A stretch of 64,000 nt of DNA from positions 2,666,001-2,730,000 of the forward strand of contig JAVFKD010000016.1 of assembly GCA_036429605.1 (NCBI GenBank), given 5' to 3'. A program made the position numbers and the translations under genes. Positions 12,401 to 22,593 of the stretch are shown here, piece by piece (position 1 is the stretch's first letter; each line of letters opens with the position of its first letter). The notes below the pieces were generated by a model, which saw nothing but the letters and a program-made list of their open reading frames with translations, ran no database searches and was not told the DNA's origin. The stretch is from Cladobotryum mycophilum (taxonomy: Eukaryota > Ascomycota > Sordariomycetes > Hypocreales > Hypocreaceae).

Positions 12401-13013
12401 TCATGCTGTCTTATGATATCACTCGTTTATCTTGCATGCTAGCTGCCGAAGTAACTTCTTAAAGCGTTTGTCTTTCCTCAGAGGGCAGTGTTTCGAAATG
12501 GCAGCCAGGTTATCGCTCACAAATACCATCGTGTGTATATTTTCCGATCAAGACCACTCAGTTCATAAGGACATTGACAATACTCCGACACGATGACCAA
12601 CCATGGGCCACATTGTATTGTACCAGCCAGAGTGTTGACTGTTATACAGTCCTATCCGTCTTTCAACGCTTCGCTGCATATCTTCCCACCAAACAAACAA
12701 AAATGTGGCTCCTTTTCCAAGGCATGTATGTCTATGTGTAAACTGCACGACGGTGCAGCTGCGGCTGAGCGATTCTTGTTTGCATCTCTAACTCGCCAAT
12801 ATTGAGAGAAAGACTTAATCAAGGACATATGTCTGCCTACCCGAATTCACTACTCAATCTCTGATTTAAGCTCAGAATTCCTCAAACTCAACTTCTAATC
12901 TCCATACATCAACCTACCTATCGACACACATATCAACAGCTTTCGAAGATCAGGGACTAACCTGCAAACATCGAAACCCCCCCCCTTTCGAACATCGCAA
13001 GGCAACGCCAGCC
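9422..13013. other. 3.6 kb intergenic region
   Basis: I see no convincing gene here. Contents: a GGAT tetranucleotide repeat (about 9807-9833), a C-run near 10458-10467, TACGGAGTA motifs at 10346-10354 and 11506-11514, and AT-rich DNA at 10760-10870. Open frames are short and lack family motifs. Confidence 0.45.
9807..9833. repeat. (GGAT)n microsatellite
   Basis: Five to six near-perfect copies of GGAT/GGGT are seen in the upstream region of the DUF7820-like gene. Confidence 0.8.
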
Positions 13014-13624
13014 ATGTCATCAACTTCGTCTTCCTCGACTTCCTCGATGGCACACGATGCCTCACAAGAGTCAGTCCTGGCCGCCTTTCAGACGGATCCC
13101 GATGGTGGCTGGACCACCAAATACAAACGAGTCCCTCGCAAAAAGACTCTGTCATGGAACTTCATGGTTTATGTCACAGGGGGAACTCTCCAGTCATGAT
13201 AAAGAAAATGACAAGAGATCCCCAACGGGACAGACGAGGCCCTTCCCCAGAATGGATCATCGCTGGGAAGGAAACTCGACTCTTCTGGGTTGGTTCGCAA
13301 AAGACCATTTGGGACAAATCACCAGGAAGTCAGGATGAGCATCAATCAACCAACCCTAGCCTTCCTCCACCTATGCCTGAACCCCAACCTTTCTTCTCCG
13401 TGCATCAAACAAGCGTCTACACGTCTCCCACACGCCCTCAGACAGGCGTTGCAATGGACGGGAGGCCAGCCGCTCCTCCAAATGGTGCCGCCGCAGTCCA
13501 TCCGGTCGCAGCCTATCACGGCGGCGGTAGCGGCCATCCAAGACTTCCTCCTAGCTCGTTTGGAATTCCTCCGCCAGGTAACTTTCAAGGAGGAATCCCA
13601 GGCCCGAGTAATGGGAGGAAATAA
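13014..13624 (+). CDS. small hypothetical protein, proline-rich C-terminus (frame broken)
   Basis: I do not recognise this protein. The start is MSSTSSSSTSSMAHDAS. A compact segment follows, with WTTKYKRVPRKKTLSWNFM and then EWIIAGKETRLFWVGSQKTIWD. The C-terminal half is Pro/Gly/Ala-rich and ends GIPGPSNGRK. The two halves are in different frames. No intron with GT-AG ends and the right length joins them convincingly, but one extra G in the G5 run 13179-13183 makes a continuous 203-residue protein and reads sensibly across the join. The same kind of fault occurs in other genes here. The Trp- and Lys/Arg-rich middle could be a small domain; no function is proposed. It may also be a non-coding stretch read optimistically. 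Confidence 0.45.
13179..13183 (+). other. frameshift site in the small hypothetical gene (G5 run)
   Basis: Six Gs would convert a premature end (stop at 13197-13199) into a 203-residue frame ending at 13624. Confidence 0.45.
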
Positions 13625-15097
13625 GCTTGGGGCTGGGCCTGCGCAGACTCAATCTGTGTTCAACGGGGATGGTATTTGAATATCAGGGCAACTTTTGCGG
13701 GAAGACTTTTCAGGCATAATGGTTGAATTGGACGTTGAGGGAGAACCGACATGGATTTTGTATTCGAGACGAAGTTTGTGGTAATAAATGAGTGTGGTCG
13801 TTGTAGTTTACCTTGCACCATAATCCCTTGTTTGTGAATTGATGACTCTCAAGTGAACTAGAAAGTCCTTTGGTGGCAAATAAAAAGAATCTCGGCAAGT
13901 AATCCGATGTCCTAGTGCCAGAACACATATGGGTTTCAGTTTCGTATTTTTTGAAGAGAAATAATCACCGGCGTATAGTCATCGGGAGTCCATGTCTCAT
14001 AGTAGTCTCAAGATCCGCATTACCGGCGTGCCTCTTCCTGGTAGGATACTAGCCACGGAAGGTACGCCGAGGGGCAGTGCACGGCTGGGGGGTGAGGTCG
14101 AATGACATATCCCGTTTGGAGAAGAGGCGGCCTCACAAGGCAAAAACGAGAAGTGGACGGCCAAGAGCGAATACTATTGAAGGGGAGGCTTAGACTTGTT
14201 CGGTTCGTCTGTGCTCTGTGACTCAAGCGGGAAGCTTGAAGCGGATTGGAGTTTACGAGTTTGGTGGAATTTCCTGCATGTGCAGGGTAAGCAAGTTGAT
14301 CTTGGGTAGCTATCGCATCACGAGACATCACGAGACAATCATAAGCTGCCAAGAAACGGTACACTCTTGATTACTCGATGAGTTGAACAAGTTGTTGTTG
14401 GAAGATTGAGTCTATCAAAGAAAAATATATTCGGATGAAGGATAGTTGCAAACAGGTAAACGTGATGGATGCATAGATGACTCCAGTCGCCAATTAACAG
14501 CCAGACGATACAGAGTCGTTTAGGGGGCCTTCAGTGGATGAAAGGGCATTGGACCCCCCAATTGTGGCGCAAGGCTTGACATCCACCCCTCAAGGCAGCC
14601 ATCCTCCATGGACAACCGATTATCCAACGAGATCTCGGCATTTGAAGACACAATATGCATGTGTTCACTTGGGCAGGCACTAGTATCCACCAACGCAAGG
14701 CGGCAGTGTTGACTTTCGCCATACCATGACTTCATTCACTGTTGCTTTGATCATACCTAGTAGTAGATACCTATAGGTATAAATATCCCCTCGTCACATC
14801 CCAACTTAAATGTTACTTCAACAACATCGAGTCTTGTGACCAATTTCATGGGCAAGCAGATTAATTAACTGCCATATTATTACTGCCATATCAGCCCAAT
14901 CATCTGCCGACTTTAATTGTTACCCGACTTCCGTTTGTCCTACTCTACGGAGTACCTCCACTGTCACCGACTGGATTCTTTTTGGACTGTGTAGAGCCCT
15001 TCACAACCAAGCTTGCCGACAACCGCTTGCCATCCTGTGCCCGCAGTCATAGCTGAATTTCCCTCCCTCCCCAAGAAACGATTGGAAGCGACTCGCC
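13625..15097. other. 1.5 kb intergenic region, promoter side of the BCS1-like gene
   Basis: No gene is supported. It contains a TATAAATA element at 14778-14785 and a TACGGAGTA motif at 14946-14954. A CT-rich leader precedes the start at 15098. Confidence 0.45.
14778..14785 (+). promoter_or_regulatory. TATA-like element upstream of the BCS1-like gene
   Basis: TATAAATA lies about 310 bp before the start codon at 15098; it is a plausible core promoter element if the leader is long. Confidence 0.3.
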
Positions 15098-17053
15098 ATG
15101 GATCCGCTACTCAATATCATAAACACCTCGACCCAATTCCCAGATGGCGTCCCCAACCCTCAGTTCGCCCTCCTCAACTACTTCTTCCCGGGGTTTTCTG
15201 TCTTCACCAGTGCCCTCCATACCTACCTTGGTATTGACCTAAACTTCTATCTTCCCCTTCTCCTTACCATCTTTGGACTCAACTTCGTTTGGGGCTATGT
15301 CAGCGGTCAACTCTGGGCTTTCACGGGAGAGTACCTCATGTCCTCCTTCAGAATTCGTACGGACGATGAGATCTACAACATGTTGATGCTCTGGATTTCC
15401 CGTCAAAAGTTCTCCCAACACTCTCGAAACTTTCTCGTGAATACAGACCTCTACTCCCGGAGCAGCTACGTGTATGGCCCCGACGATTCCGACAGCGAAG
15501 ATGATGACGAGGAAGAGGAAGCCGGTACTGTCGTTGATGGCTCCGTTGTCATCGGCGGAAAGCAGCCCCTTCACTTCACCCCGTCATTTGGTACTCACCG
15601 TTTTTGGTACAAGGGCTGGCCTCTCATGTTTGAACGCCATCAGAATCAGCAGCAGATCAACTTCCAGAGTGCCAGTGAGCGCGAGGAGCTTACCATCTCA
15701 TGCTTTGGCCGGAACCCTCAGATCCTCAAGGATATCCTTCAAGAAGCACGTCAAATGTATTTGAAGAAGGACGAGCGTAAGACTCTCATCTACCGCGGCA
15801 CCAACGGCTCGTATGGCGACCCATACTGGCAGCGTAGCATGGCTCGACCCAACCGTCCATTCTCTACCGTTATCCTCGATGACCTCTTGAAGCAGAACCT
15901 TATTGACGATGTCGCTGACTACATCCACCCGGCAACCCGTCGCTGGTACTCGAACCGAGGCATCCCCTACCGACGCGGCTACCTTCTTCACGGCCCTCCT
16001 GGTACTGGAAAGAGTTCGCTTAGTCTTGCATTGGCAGGCTACTTCCGAATGAAGATTTACATCGTCAGCCTCAGTTCTCTTACATCTACCGAAGAGGGTC
16101 TCACCGCTCTCTTTGCCAGTCTACCTACCCGCTGTCTTGTTCTTCTTGAGGATATTGATACCGCCGGCTTGACCCATACGCGCGACCAGCCAGATGCAAC
16201 ACCTGATACAACTGCTCCACCTCCACCTTCTGCACCTGGTGCACCCAACCAGCCTGCTAGCAGTCGATTATCTCTATCTGGACTTTTAAACATTCTTGAT
16301 GGTGTCGCTTCTAAAGAGGGACGTCTTCTCATCATGACCACAAACCATGTTGAGAAACTCGACAAGGCTCTGATTCGACCTGGCCGTGTGGATATGATCA
16401 TTCCCTTCAGTTTGGCAGACAACACCATGACCCAATCTATCTTCCGCGCCATCTACGCTCCCTATGAGGGTGAAATCACTTCAGCTGAGGGTACAAAGTC
16501 AAAGGAAGGTGTTCCCAAGTCAGCCGAAGAGGAAAAGGCAATCTGGGCCAAAGAACATGCCAAGATCACGAAGCGCGTCGCAGAGATGGCAATCAAGTTT
16601 GCTGCCAAGATACCCGAGCTCGAATTCAGTCCTGCCGAGATTCAAGGTCTATTGCTCCGCCACAAGCGAAGCCCTGAAGATGCTATCGAGGCGGCGGAGG
16701 AGTGGGTGACCAAGACACGAAAGGACAAGAAGGAGAAGGAGTTTGAAGAGGCCGAGAAGCGACGCAAGGAATTGGAGGAGAGTGAGAAGAAGAAGAAGGA
16801 GGAAGAGGAGAAGAAGAAGAAGGAGGAAGAGGAGAACAAGAAGAAGGAAGAGGAGGAAAACAAAAAGAAGGAAGAGGAAGAGAATAAGAAGAAGGAGGAG
16901 GAAAAGAAGAAGACTGAGGATGAGAGCAAGCCCGAAGACGCAAAGTTGACTGAGGCTACAAAGGACGAGGGCAAGCTGAAGTCCGACGACCAGGGTGTCT
17001 CCAAGGAAGAGAAGAAGAGTGGTGCATCGGATTCTGAATATGAAAGAGTATGA
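15098..17053 (+). CDS. BCS1-type mitochondrial AAA ATPase
   Basis: Bcs1 is an inner-membrane AAA ATPase that moves the folded Rieske protein across the membrane during complex III assembly; fungi also have several Bcs1-like paralogues. This intronless gene codes for 651 residues. An N-terminal transmembrane helix (about 48-68) is followed by the BCS1_N domain, which contains an acidic loop (about 129-141). The AAA module has Walker A GPPGTGKSS (299-307), Walker B LVLLEDID (347-354), sensor TTN (414-416) and the Arg-finger region RPGRVD (428-432). A Pro/Ala-rich insert (about 361-388) interrupts the AAA domain. The C-terminus (about 545-651) is an extended Lys/Glu coiled-coil repeat absent from yeast Bcs1. 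The insert and long tail suggest a paralogue rather than the canonical assembly factor. Confidence 0.88.
   Translation: MDPLLNIINTSTQFPDGVPNPQFALLNYFFPGFSVFTSALHTYLGIDLNFYLPLLLTIFGLNFVWGYVSGQLWAFTGEYLMSSFRIRTDDEIYNMLMLWISRQKFSQHSRNFLVNTDLYSRSSYVYGPDDSDSEDDDEEEEAGTVVDGSVVIGGKQPLHFTPSFGTHRFWYKGWPLMFERHQNQQQINFQSASEREELTISCFGRNPQILKDILQEARQMYLKKDERKTLIYRGTNGSYGDPYWQRSMARPNRPFSTVILDDLLKQNLIDDVADYIHPATRRWYSNRGIPYRRGYLLHGPPGTGKSSLSLALAGYFRMKIYIVSLSSLTSTEEGLTALFASLPTRCLVLLEDIDTAGLTHTRDQPDATPDTTAPPPPSAPGAPNQPASSRLSLSGLLNILDGVASKEGRLLIMTTNHVEKLDKALIRPGRVDMIIPFSLADNTMTQSIFRAIYAPYEGEITSAEGTKSKEGVPKSAEEEKAIWAKEHAKITKRVAEMAIKFAAKIPELEFSPAEIQGLLLRHKRSPEDAIEAAEEWVTKTRKDKKEKEFEEAEKRRKELEESEKKKKEEEEKKKKEEEENKKKEEEENKKKEEEENKKKEEEKKKTEDESKPEDAKLTEATKDEGKLKSDDQGVSKEEKKSGASDSEYERV
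16786..16914 (+). repeat. purine-only coding repeat, Lys/Glu heptad-like tail
   Basis: About 130 nt of almost pure A/G on the coding strand encode imperfect KKKEEEEN units. The repeat gives the BCS1-like protein a long charged helix and could form an unusual DNA structure (triplex-prone mirror sequence). Confidence 0.8.
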
Positions 17054-20000
17054 AGATGTAAAGCATAGCGTGGCGTTTGGGATTTGGTTACATTTATCAG
17101 TAGTTGGCTCGAACGAAAATAGATGAATAAAGCGCAAATATAGGATATTTGCTTTTTCAGTTATATTCTCGTCTGTTTATTCCAATATGATGACTACAGT
17201 GCATGATGCAATTCTCCCTGTTGGCGAGTCCTCTCTGGCCATGCATTGTATCGTCGCCCTACTTCTACAATCTTCATAGCTCCGTCAGAAACTAGATGCA
17301 TTCAACAAGGCCCAACAGAGTCATTCTATTTACGCTTCTGGTAATTGCTTCAGGTAGATATGTGCGGCCCCATTAAAGAACCAAATTGTATCGAGTTCTG
17401 CGTTTTGACTCGGTGACACATACCCTTGTATAACAAAAGCCTGCGCTCGCCCCTTCTAACATTGCCGCGGATCTATGAGTGCAGACCTCTTGTCACCTCA
17501 CTGTACCGAGGGTAGATGGGCCATGAGAGGATGCAGCTTGCGGGGATTATTTGGTTCGGAGAAGACCCTCGTCACACGGCTGACGTTCACCGGGTTGTAT
17601 CTCCGCATTGCATTGGTGTTGTTCACTCCTAGGTACTTGGGCAAAGGGGGTGGGGAATAAATACCGGAACACTGAACATCTATGGTAGAGAGATAGATTA
17701 GTAGCAGGTATTATGCCTCTTTGTGTCTGATGTTTCTGTCTGTGTTTTCTATAGCTGTTTCCCTTGTTTCAGTTTATTTCTCTTGTTTCCTTTCCGCCTA
17801 TCTCCTCGGGCGTTATTAATTACCTTGCCATGGCTAGGTTCTGGTCCAGTGTCCCCCCCGGGGTGGTAGGATAGATATCGCCGATTTTAGAGGCCCGTAA
17901 TGTGCTTGGCTTGCTCCGCCTTTCGGGTCTCTGGAAAGTTAGTATTTAGAATGTGTGTTTTTTTTGATCATCTAGGTAATCCTTTTTTTCGGTATGAAAT
18001 CAAGGCGAACGTGACACGAAACGGGCGCAATGTAGGACCATTGCACCCCTGTCGGCGATGATAGGATGTGACTATCTGTGAGTTTGGAAGGAATATGACA
18101 TGAGTTATTTCGTTACTTCGGTAAGAAGATTTGGAAAAAAAAAACGTAAATAGAGCAAAATGATATCGATCTCCGAAGGAAATCGTGGTTTGATCCGAGT
18201 CATTATATAGCTCAAACTACATTTCTAGGTTGGCATCTTCTCTAGGGTGCCTAATATGCATGAATATAAATTAAATTAGTCAGAAATGCATGCTGCAGCC
18301 GCAAAAACGATGGGAGTTCCATTTAATTGATTAAAAAAAGCCCCCTGAGTCCTGTCACTTACCAGTACAGTTATTATATGACGAGAATCCGCGCTCAGCA
18401 CTCTGAGCACTGCCGTGGGTCCATGGGGCGTACAACTGTCATCTGGTTGTAACTACGAATAACGGATCAAGGCTGTATCGTATTCGTATTCTGCTATTCG
18501 GGTCTGTAATTAATTTTGGTGGCGCCGAAATTGTCATTCAATAGATGAGGATGAAGCGGGAGGTTGGCACGCGGGAGGAAAAGCACACCGGGTTAGAGCT
18601 CATGAGTAAAAGAGATTAAAAGATTAAAGGATTCAGGGATATAAAACAAAATGCTTGTAGAGAGAGAAACACGAAGGAATATCTAGAAATACGAGGAATA
18701 CTCAGTAAGAGAGATACTGCTGCAACTCCAACGGACAGCGTTATCTTGATAAGGGTGGACCTGAATCTTGATCGTCGGGTAGCCCCTACCTAGTCTGTAT
18801 GAGGGAAAGCAATAAAAATGGCGTATCTGTATGTATTCCTACAAGGAAATTCGGAGAATATCGACAAATCCTTCCATTCGTCTTACATTCAAATTCACAT
18901 TCACATTCCTTGGATGGCTCGATGGATGGATGAGAAGTCTGATGCTAGCCACACTATCTGGGTTCATTTGATGAGATAGTCCCGGCGATTGCGAGATGGT
19001 GTGGTGTGGTGTGGTGTGTTGTGTTCTCCCAATGATGAAAGATTCCAGACCTGGTAATATTTTTTCTCTTCAAGCTGACTTCGGCTAGTTTTGAGAGAAA
19101 TATTGATTGGAAGAGTTCAGCTGTTTTGTTCATGGAGGGTTTCATCAAGGATGACGATGGCGTTGAGGCTTGTCATTATTTCCATGTTTGGAAATACAGA
19201 TATGTGATAATAATGGACTACATGCTTGCCATACGTGGATATCGAGAGACTGATTGGAATGCGATATGGCCACGCATCACAGCTGATCCATTTACCTAAA
19301 ATTGCTGGATATATTATTGCCTGGCATTCGTAATCGCTCTCGGGTTGAAATATTCCTTAAAACCGGACACGAAAACTGTAAAAGGTCATTGTCAACGTTG
19401 GGACGATACAATGCCGTGTCCAGTCTTGTCTTGCATGGAGATGAGACAAAATCATGGAGTAACACTGGCCAGTCCTGTTTGGATTAGCGCCACAAGGACC
19501 ATGTTGTATGCACTCTGTAGTCAGGGTCCAAAGGGGACTTTGACGCCACCCGATGATAATTTTCTCAACTTTGTCCTTAGGACGAGACACTCCATCATCA
19601 CCATCGTCACATTCCTCCCCCTCTCTCGGATGAGGTCGACGAACTCTAAAAAGGGGGTAGCATTTGGTAGTAGAACCGGTGTGATAAGAATGGATTCCAT
19701 GACAATGACAGCTGTGGAACGGGAGAGCGCCCCAAGCCTCCTGCAGGAAACGAACCGTCAAACCAAAAATGGTGGTCTGTTGGCTAGCGGTGATCCGAGA
19801 AGGCGGTGGAGACTTGGCCTCTCGAGCCTGGAGTCTGGGCTTGAAACTTGGCCTGGCCAATGGTGGGGCGATTGAAGATTGGATGGTGGGGTGGATGTGT
19901 GTTTTTTTGTTTGTTGGTGAGGCAAAAAATAAGAATAAAGATACGTGAGAGCGAGGGCGTGAGGCATTGGGGCATGTAGTAATAAAGAGAGCTGAAAGAG

Positions 20001-20552
20001 AACCATGTCTCCAAGTTTCGATGCCCTGCCTTGTGAGCACAACTAGCAGTATTCGTTTTCGCTATTTTATTATCCGAATAAGGTGTAAGAAAACAGCTCC
20101 GGTCAATAAAAAAAGCCTGTGGATCTTCTAGTAAGAAAACGGGAAAAGACAGAGCTGGGCTTGGTGTGGTGGTGGTGTGCGTAAGTGAGTTGTGTGGTGG
20201 TCGTCCCATAGTGGCACCAAGACACACACACACACTTTCCACGGGCGACCCGCAGCACCAGCACACCCGTTTTTTTTTATCCAATTCTAAAGTCCCCCCT
20301 GTTTCTCATGCAAGAGTTCTTTCCGTCCACTGAGACGTCACACCCCTGGCAGTTGCGAAAGGTACCGCCTGCCACAAAGGGCGGTGAAAAACGAAATATT
20401 GAAGGTGCCCTCCACCGTCGACATACTTGTACTGCCGTTCCTGCACATATTCTCCCTCACTCTCTCGATCCATTCTCCTCATCCATCATCCTTCTCGATA
20501 CCCTCTATCACACTCTTCTTAATAATCTTCACTCTCTACCTCTCCCCTCAAA
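17054..20552. other. 3.5 kb intergenic region
   Basis: I find no gene. It holds a (GGTGT)n tract near 18999-19020, AT-rich patches at 17940-18320, and a CT-rich leader at 20440-20550 just before HMG-CoA synthase. The large upstream space may carry regulatory DNA for that gene. Confidence 0.45.
18999..19020. repeat. (GGTGT)n microsatellite
   Basis: About four copies of GGTGT in a row, degrading into TGTTGTG. Confidence 0.75.
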
Positions 20553-22104
20553 ATGGCTGCCGAAAAGAAGAACATCGGTGTGAAGGCGATCGAAGTCTAT
20601 TTCCCAAGCCAGGCAAGTCATACTGCCCCTCCTACCGTTTAGATCTGCCCCTCCATGGCAGACATTCGTCTCCCCCTTTTCTCTCGACATAGAATGCTAA
20701 CAGCAATTTTCTCTTGCAGTATGTCGAGCAATCCGAGCTCGAGAAGTTCGATGGCGTTGCTGCTGGAAAGTACACCATTGGTCTAGGCCAGACCAAGATG
20801 GCCTTCTGTGATGATCGTGAGGGTAAGACTCCTATTGTGTCCCCTCCAGCCCTGCTACCCCCTAAGCAATTGAGCTAATATTCGAGGCAATAGATATCTA
20901 CTCCATGGCCCTTACCGTCACCTCGAGGTTGCTCAAGAACTACAACATCGATGTCAACTCCATCGGCCGTCTCGAGGTCGGCACCGAGACCATCCTCGAT
21001 AAGTCCAAATCCGTCAAGTCTGTCTTGATGCAGCTTTTCGGTGACAACACCAACCTGGAGGGTGTCGACACCATCAATGCCTGCTACGGAGGTACCAATG
21101 CCTTCTTCAACAGCATCAACTGGGTCGAGTCCTCTGCTTGGGACGGTCGTGATGCTATTGTCGTCGCTGGCGATATTGCCTTGTACGCCAAGGGTGCTGC
21201 CCGACCCACCGGTGGTGCTGGTGTCGTTGCCATGCTTGTTGGCCCCAACGCTCCCATCGTTGCCGAGCCTGGTCTGCGAGGCACCTACATGCAGCACGCC
21301 TACGACTTCTACAAGCCCGACTTGACCAGCGAGTACCCTTACGTTGACGGTCACTACTCCATCAACTGCTACACCAAGGCCCTCGATGCTGCCTACCGCG
21401 ACTACAACAAGCGTGAGGCCAAGCTTGCCGTCAACGGTACTACCAACGGCGCCAACGGTGCCGATGTCACCAAGACTTCTCTTGACCGTTTTGACTACCT
21501 TACTTTCCATGCCCCTACCTGCAAGCTTGTCCAGAAGTCCTACGCTCGTCTGCTCTACCACGACTACCTGGCAAACCCTGATGCTGCCGCCTTTGCTGAG
21601 GTTGCCCCTGAGCTGCGTGATATGGACTACGAGAAGTCCTTGACCGACAAGGGCGTCGAGAAGACCTTCATGACCCTTACCAAGAAGCGCTTCCAGGAGC
21701 GTGTCAACCCAGCTATTCAAGTTGCTACTCTTTGCGGTAACATGTACTGTGCCAGTGTCTGGGGTGGCTTGGCCAGCTTGCTCTCCTTTGTTGACAGCAA
21801 GGCCCTCGAGGGAAAGCGAATCGGTCTCTTCAGCTATGGCTCCGGTCTTGCCGCCAGCTTCATGTCCTTCCGCGTTGTCGGCAGCGTCGAGAAAATCTCC
21901 GAGGTCCTCAGCATCCCCGCTCGATTGGAGGCTCGTCGTGCCGTCTCCCCTGAGACCTACGATGAGATGTGCAACTTGCGAAAGCAGGCTCATCTCCAGA
22001 AGGACTACACCCCCAAGGGTGAGGTCTCTACCATTGCCAGCGGCACATATTACCTGACAAAGGTCGACGACATGTTCAAGCGAGAGTACAAACTCCAGGC
22101 TTAA
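20553..22104 (+). CDS. erg13: hydroxymethylglutaryl-CoA synthase
   Basis: HMG-CoA synthase condenses acetyl-CoA with acetoacetyl-CoA, the second step of the mevalonate pathway that feeds sterols and isoprenoids. Exons are 20553-20612, 20720-20822 and 20894-22104, giving 457 residues, normal for the cytosolic enzyme. The start MAAEKKNIGVKAIEVYFPSQ and ELEKFDG..AGKYTIGLGQ are typical. Catalytic residues by alignment from memory are Glu86 (GRLEVGTET), Cys118 (NACYGGTNAF) and His260 (TFHAPTCKLVQKS). Intron 1 (20613-20719) begins with GC rather than GT, in the strong context CAG/GCAAGT, and ends TTGCAG. Intron 2 (20823-20893) is GT-AG. The downstream neighbour on the other strand is a DHCR24-like sterol reductase. 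Confidence 0.97.
20613..20719 (+). other. GC-AG intron in HMG-CoA synthase
   Basis: The exon ends in CAG and the intron starts GCAAGT, matching the U1 consensus except at the second base. The nearby GT sites do not give a frame that joins PSQ to YVEQSELEKFDG. Confidence 0.85.
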
Positions 22105-22593
22105 GCCTGGTTATTGTTCTCGTTGGAATAGCTATTTTGTGGCATGGAGCTCACAGCATCCCCCCTCTTTCTAGTTTGGGTGATTTAAGGAGAGCATCAA
22201 GTTACACGAATTATGACGGGATAGACGCAATCTGTTGCAAGTATACGGGCATTTCTTTTTATTTTTTTTTATTTGACGATAGACCTGCTTGTACAAAGCG
22301 CCTTTAATGGAGTCGTAAAGGGAAGGGGATAAGGTGGGAAGACGCACTCATCCTCTCTCACGACTTGTGTAATAGTCGGGCAAACATACGGTCGACATGG
22401 GCATTCATGAGCAACTACGATTTGCTCGTTGCCTGTTTGACCGGAGTCTCTACAAAGAGAGGCTCGATAATGAAAAAAGTTGAAAGCTATATAAACTTGG
22501 TGCCATTTACCGTGAAACTTTGCTGGCATTAATAGGGGTGTGTGAATTTATGTACTATCTATAGTCTATATGGTGTGGACGTGGACTCTTGAT
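22105..22593. other. convergent 3' intergenic region
   Basis: This lies between HMG-CoA synthase (+) and the DHCR24-like gene (-). It has a T/A-rich stretch (about 22255-22275) suitable for 3' end formation; nothing else is seen. Confidence 0.5.

Noticed and set aside
16649..17137. Leu-rich 162-codon frame antisense to the BCS1-like tail
   Set aside because: It is the reverse of the purine repeat, so poly-Leu is expected; no real membrane protein features beyond that.
18999..19020. Tandem GGTGT units considered as a CRISPR-like or telomere-like array
   Set aside because: Unit is too short, there are no spacers, and it is not the fungal telomere repeat TTAGGG.
19357..20040. 227-codon minus-strand frame in the intergenic region before HMG-CoA synthase
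   Set aside because: No recognisable domain, no splice-supported extension, low-complexity His/Thr/Pro content.
20875..21993. 372-codon frame antisense to HMG-CoA synthase
   Set aside because: It mirrors the strong codon bias of a clear gene on the other strand and has no domain or start context.
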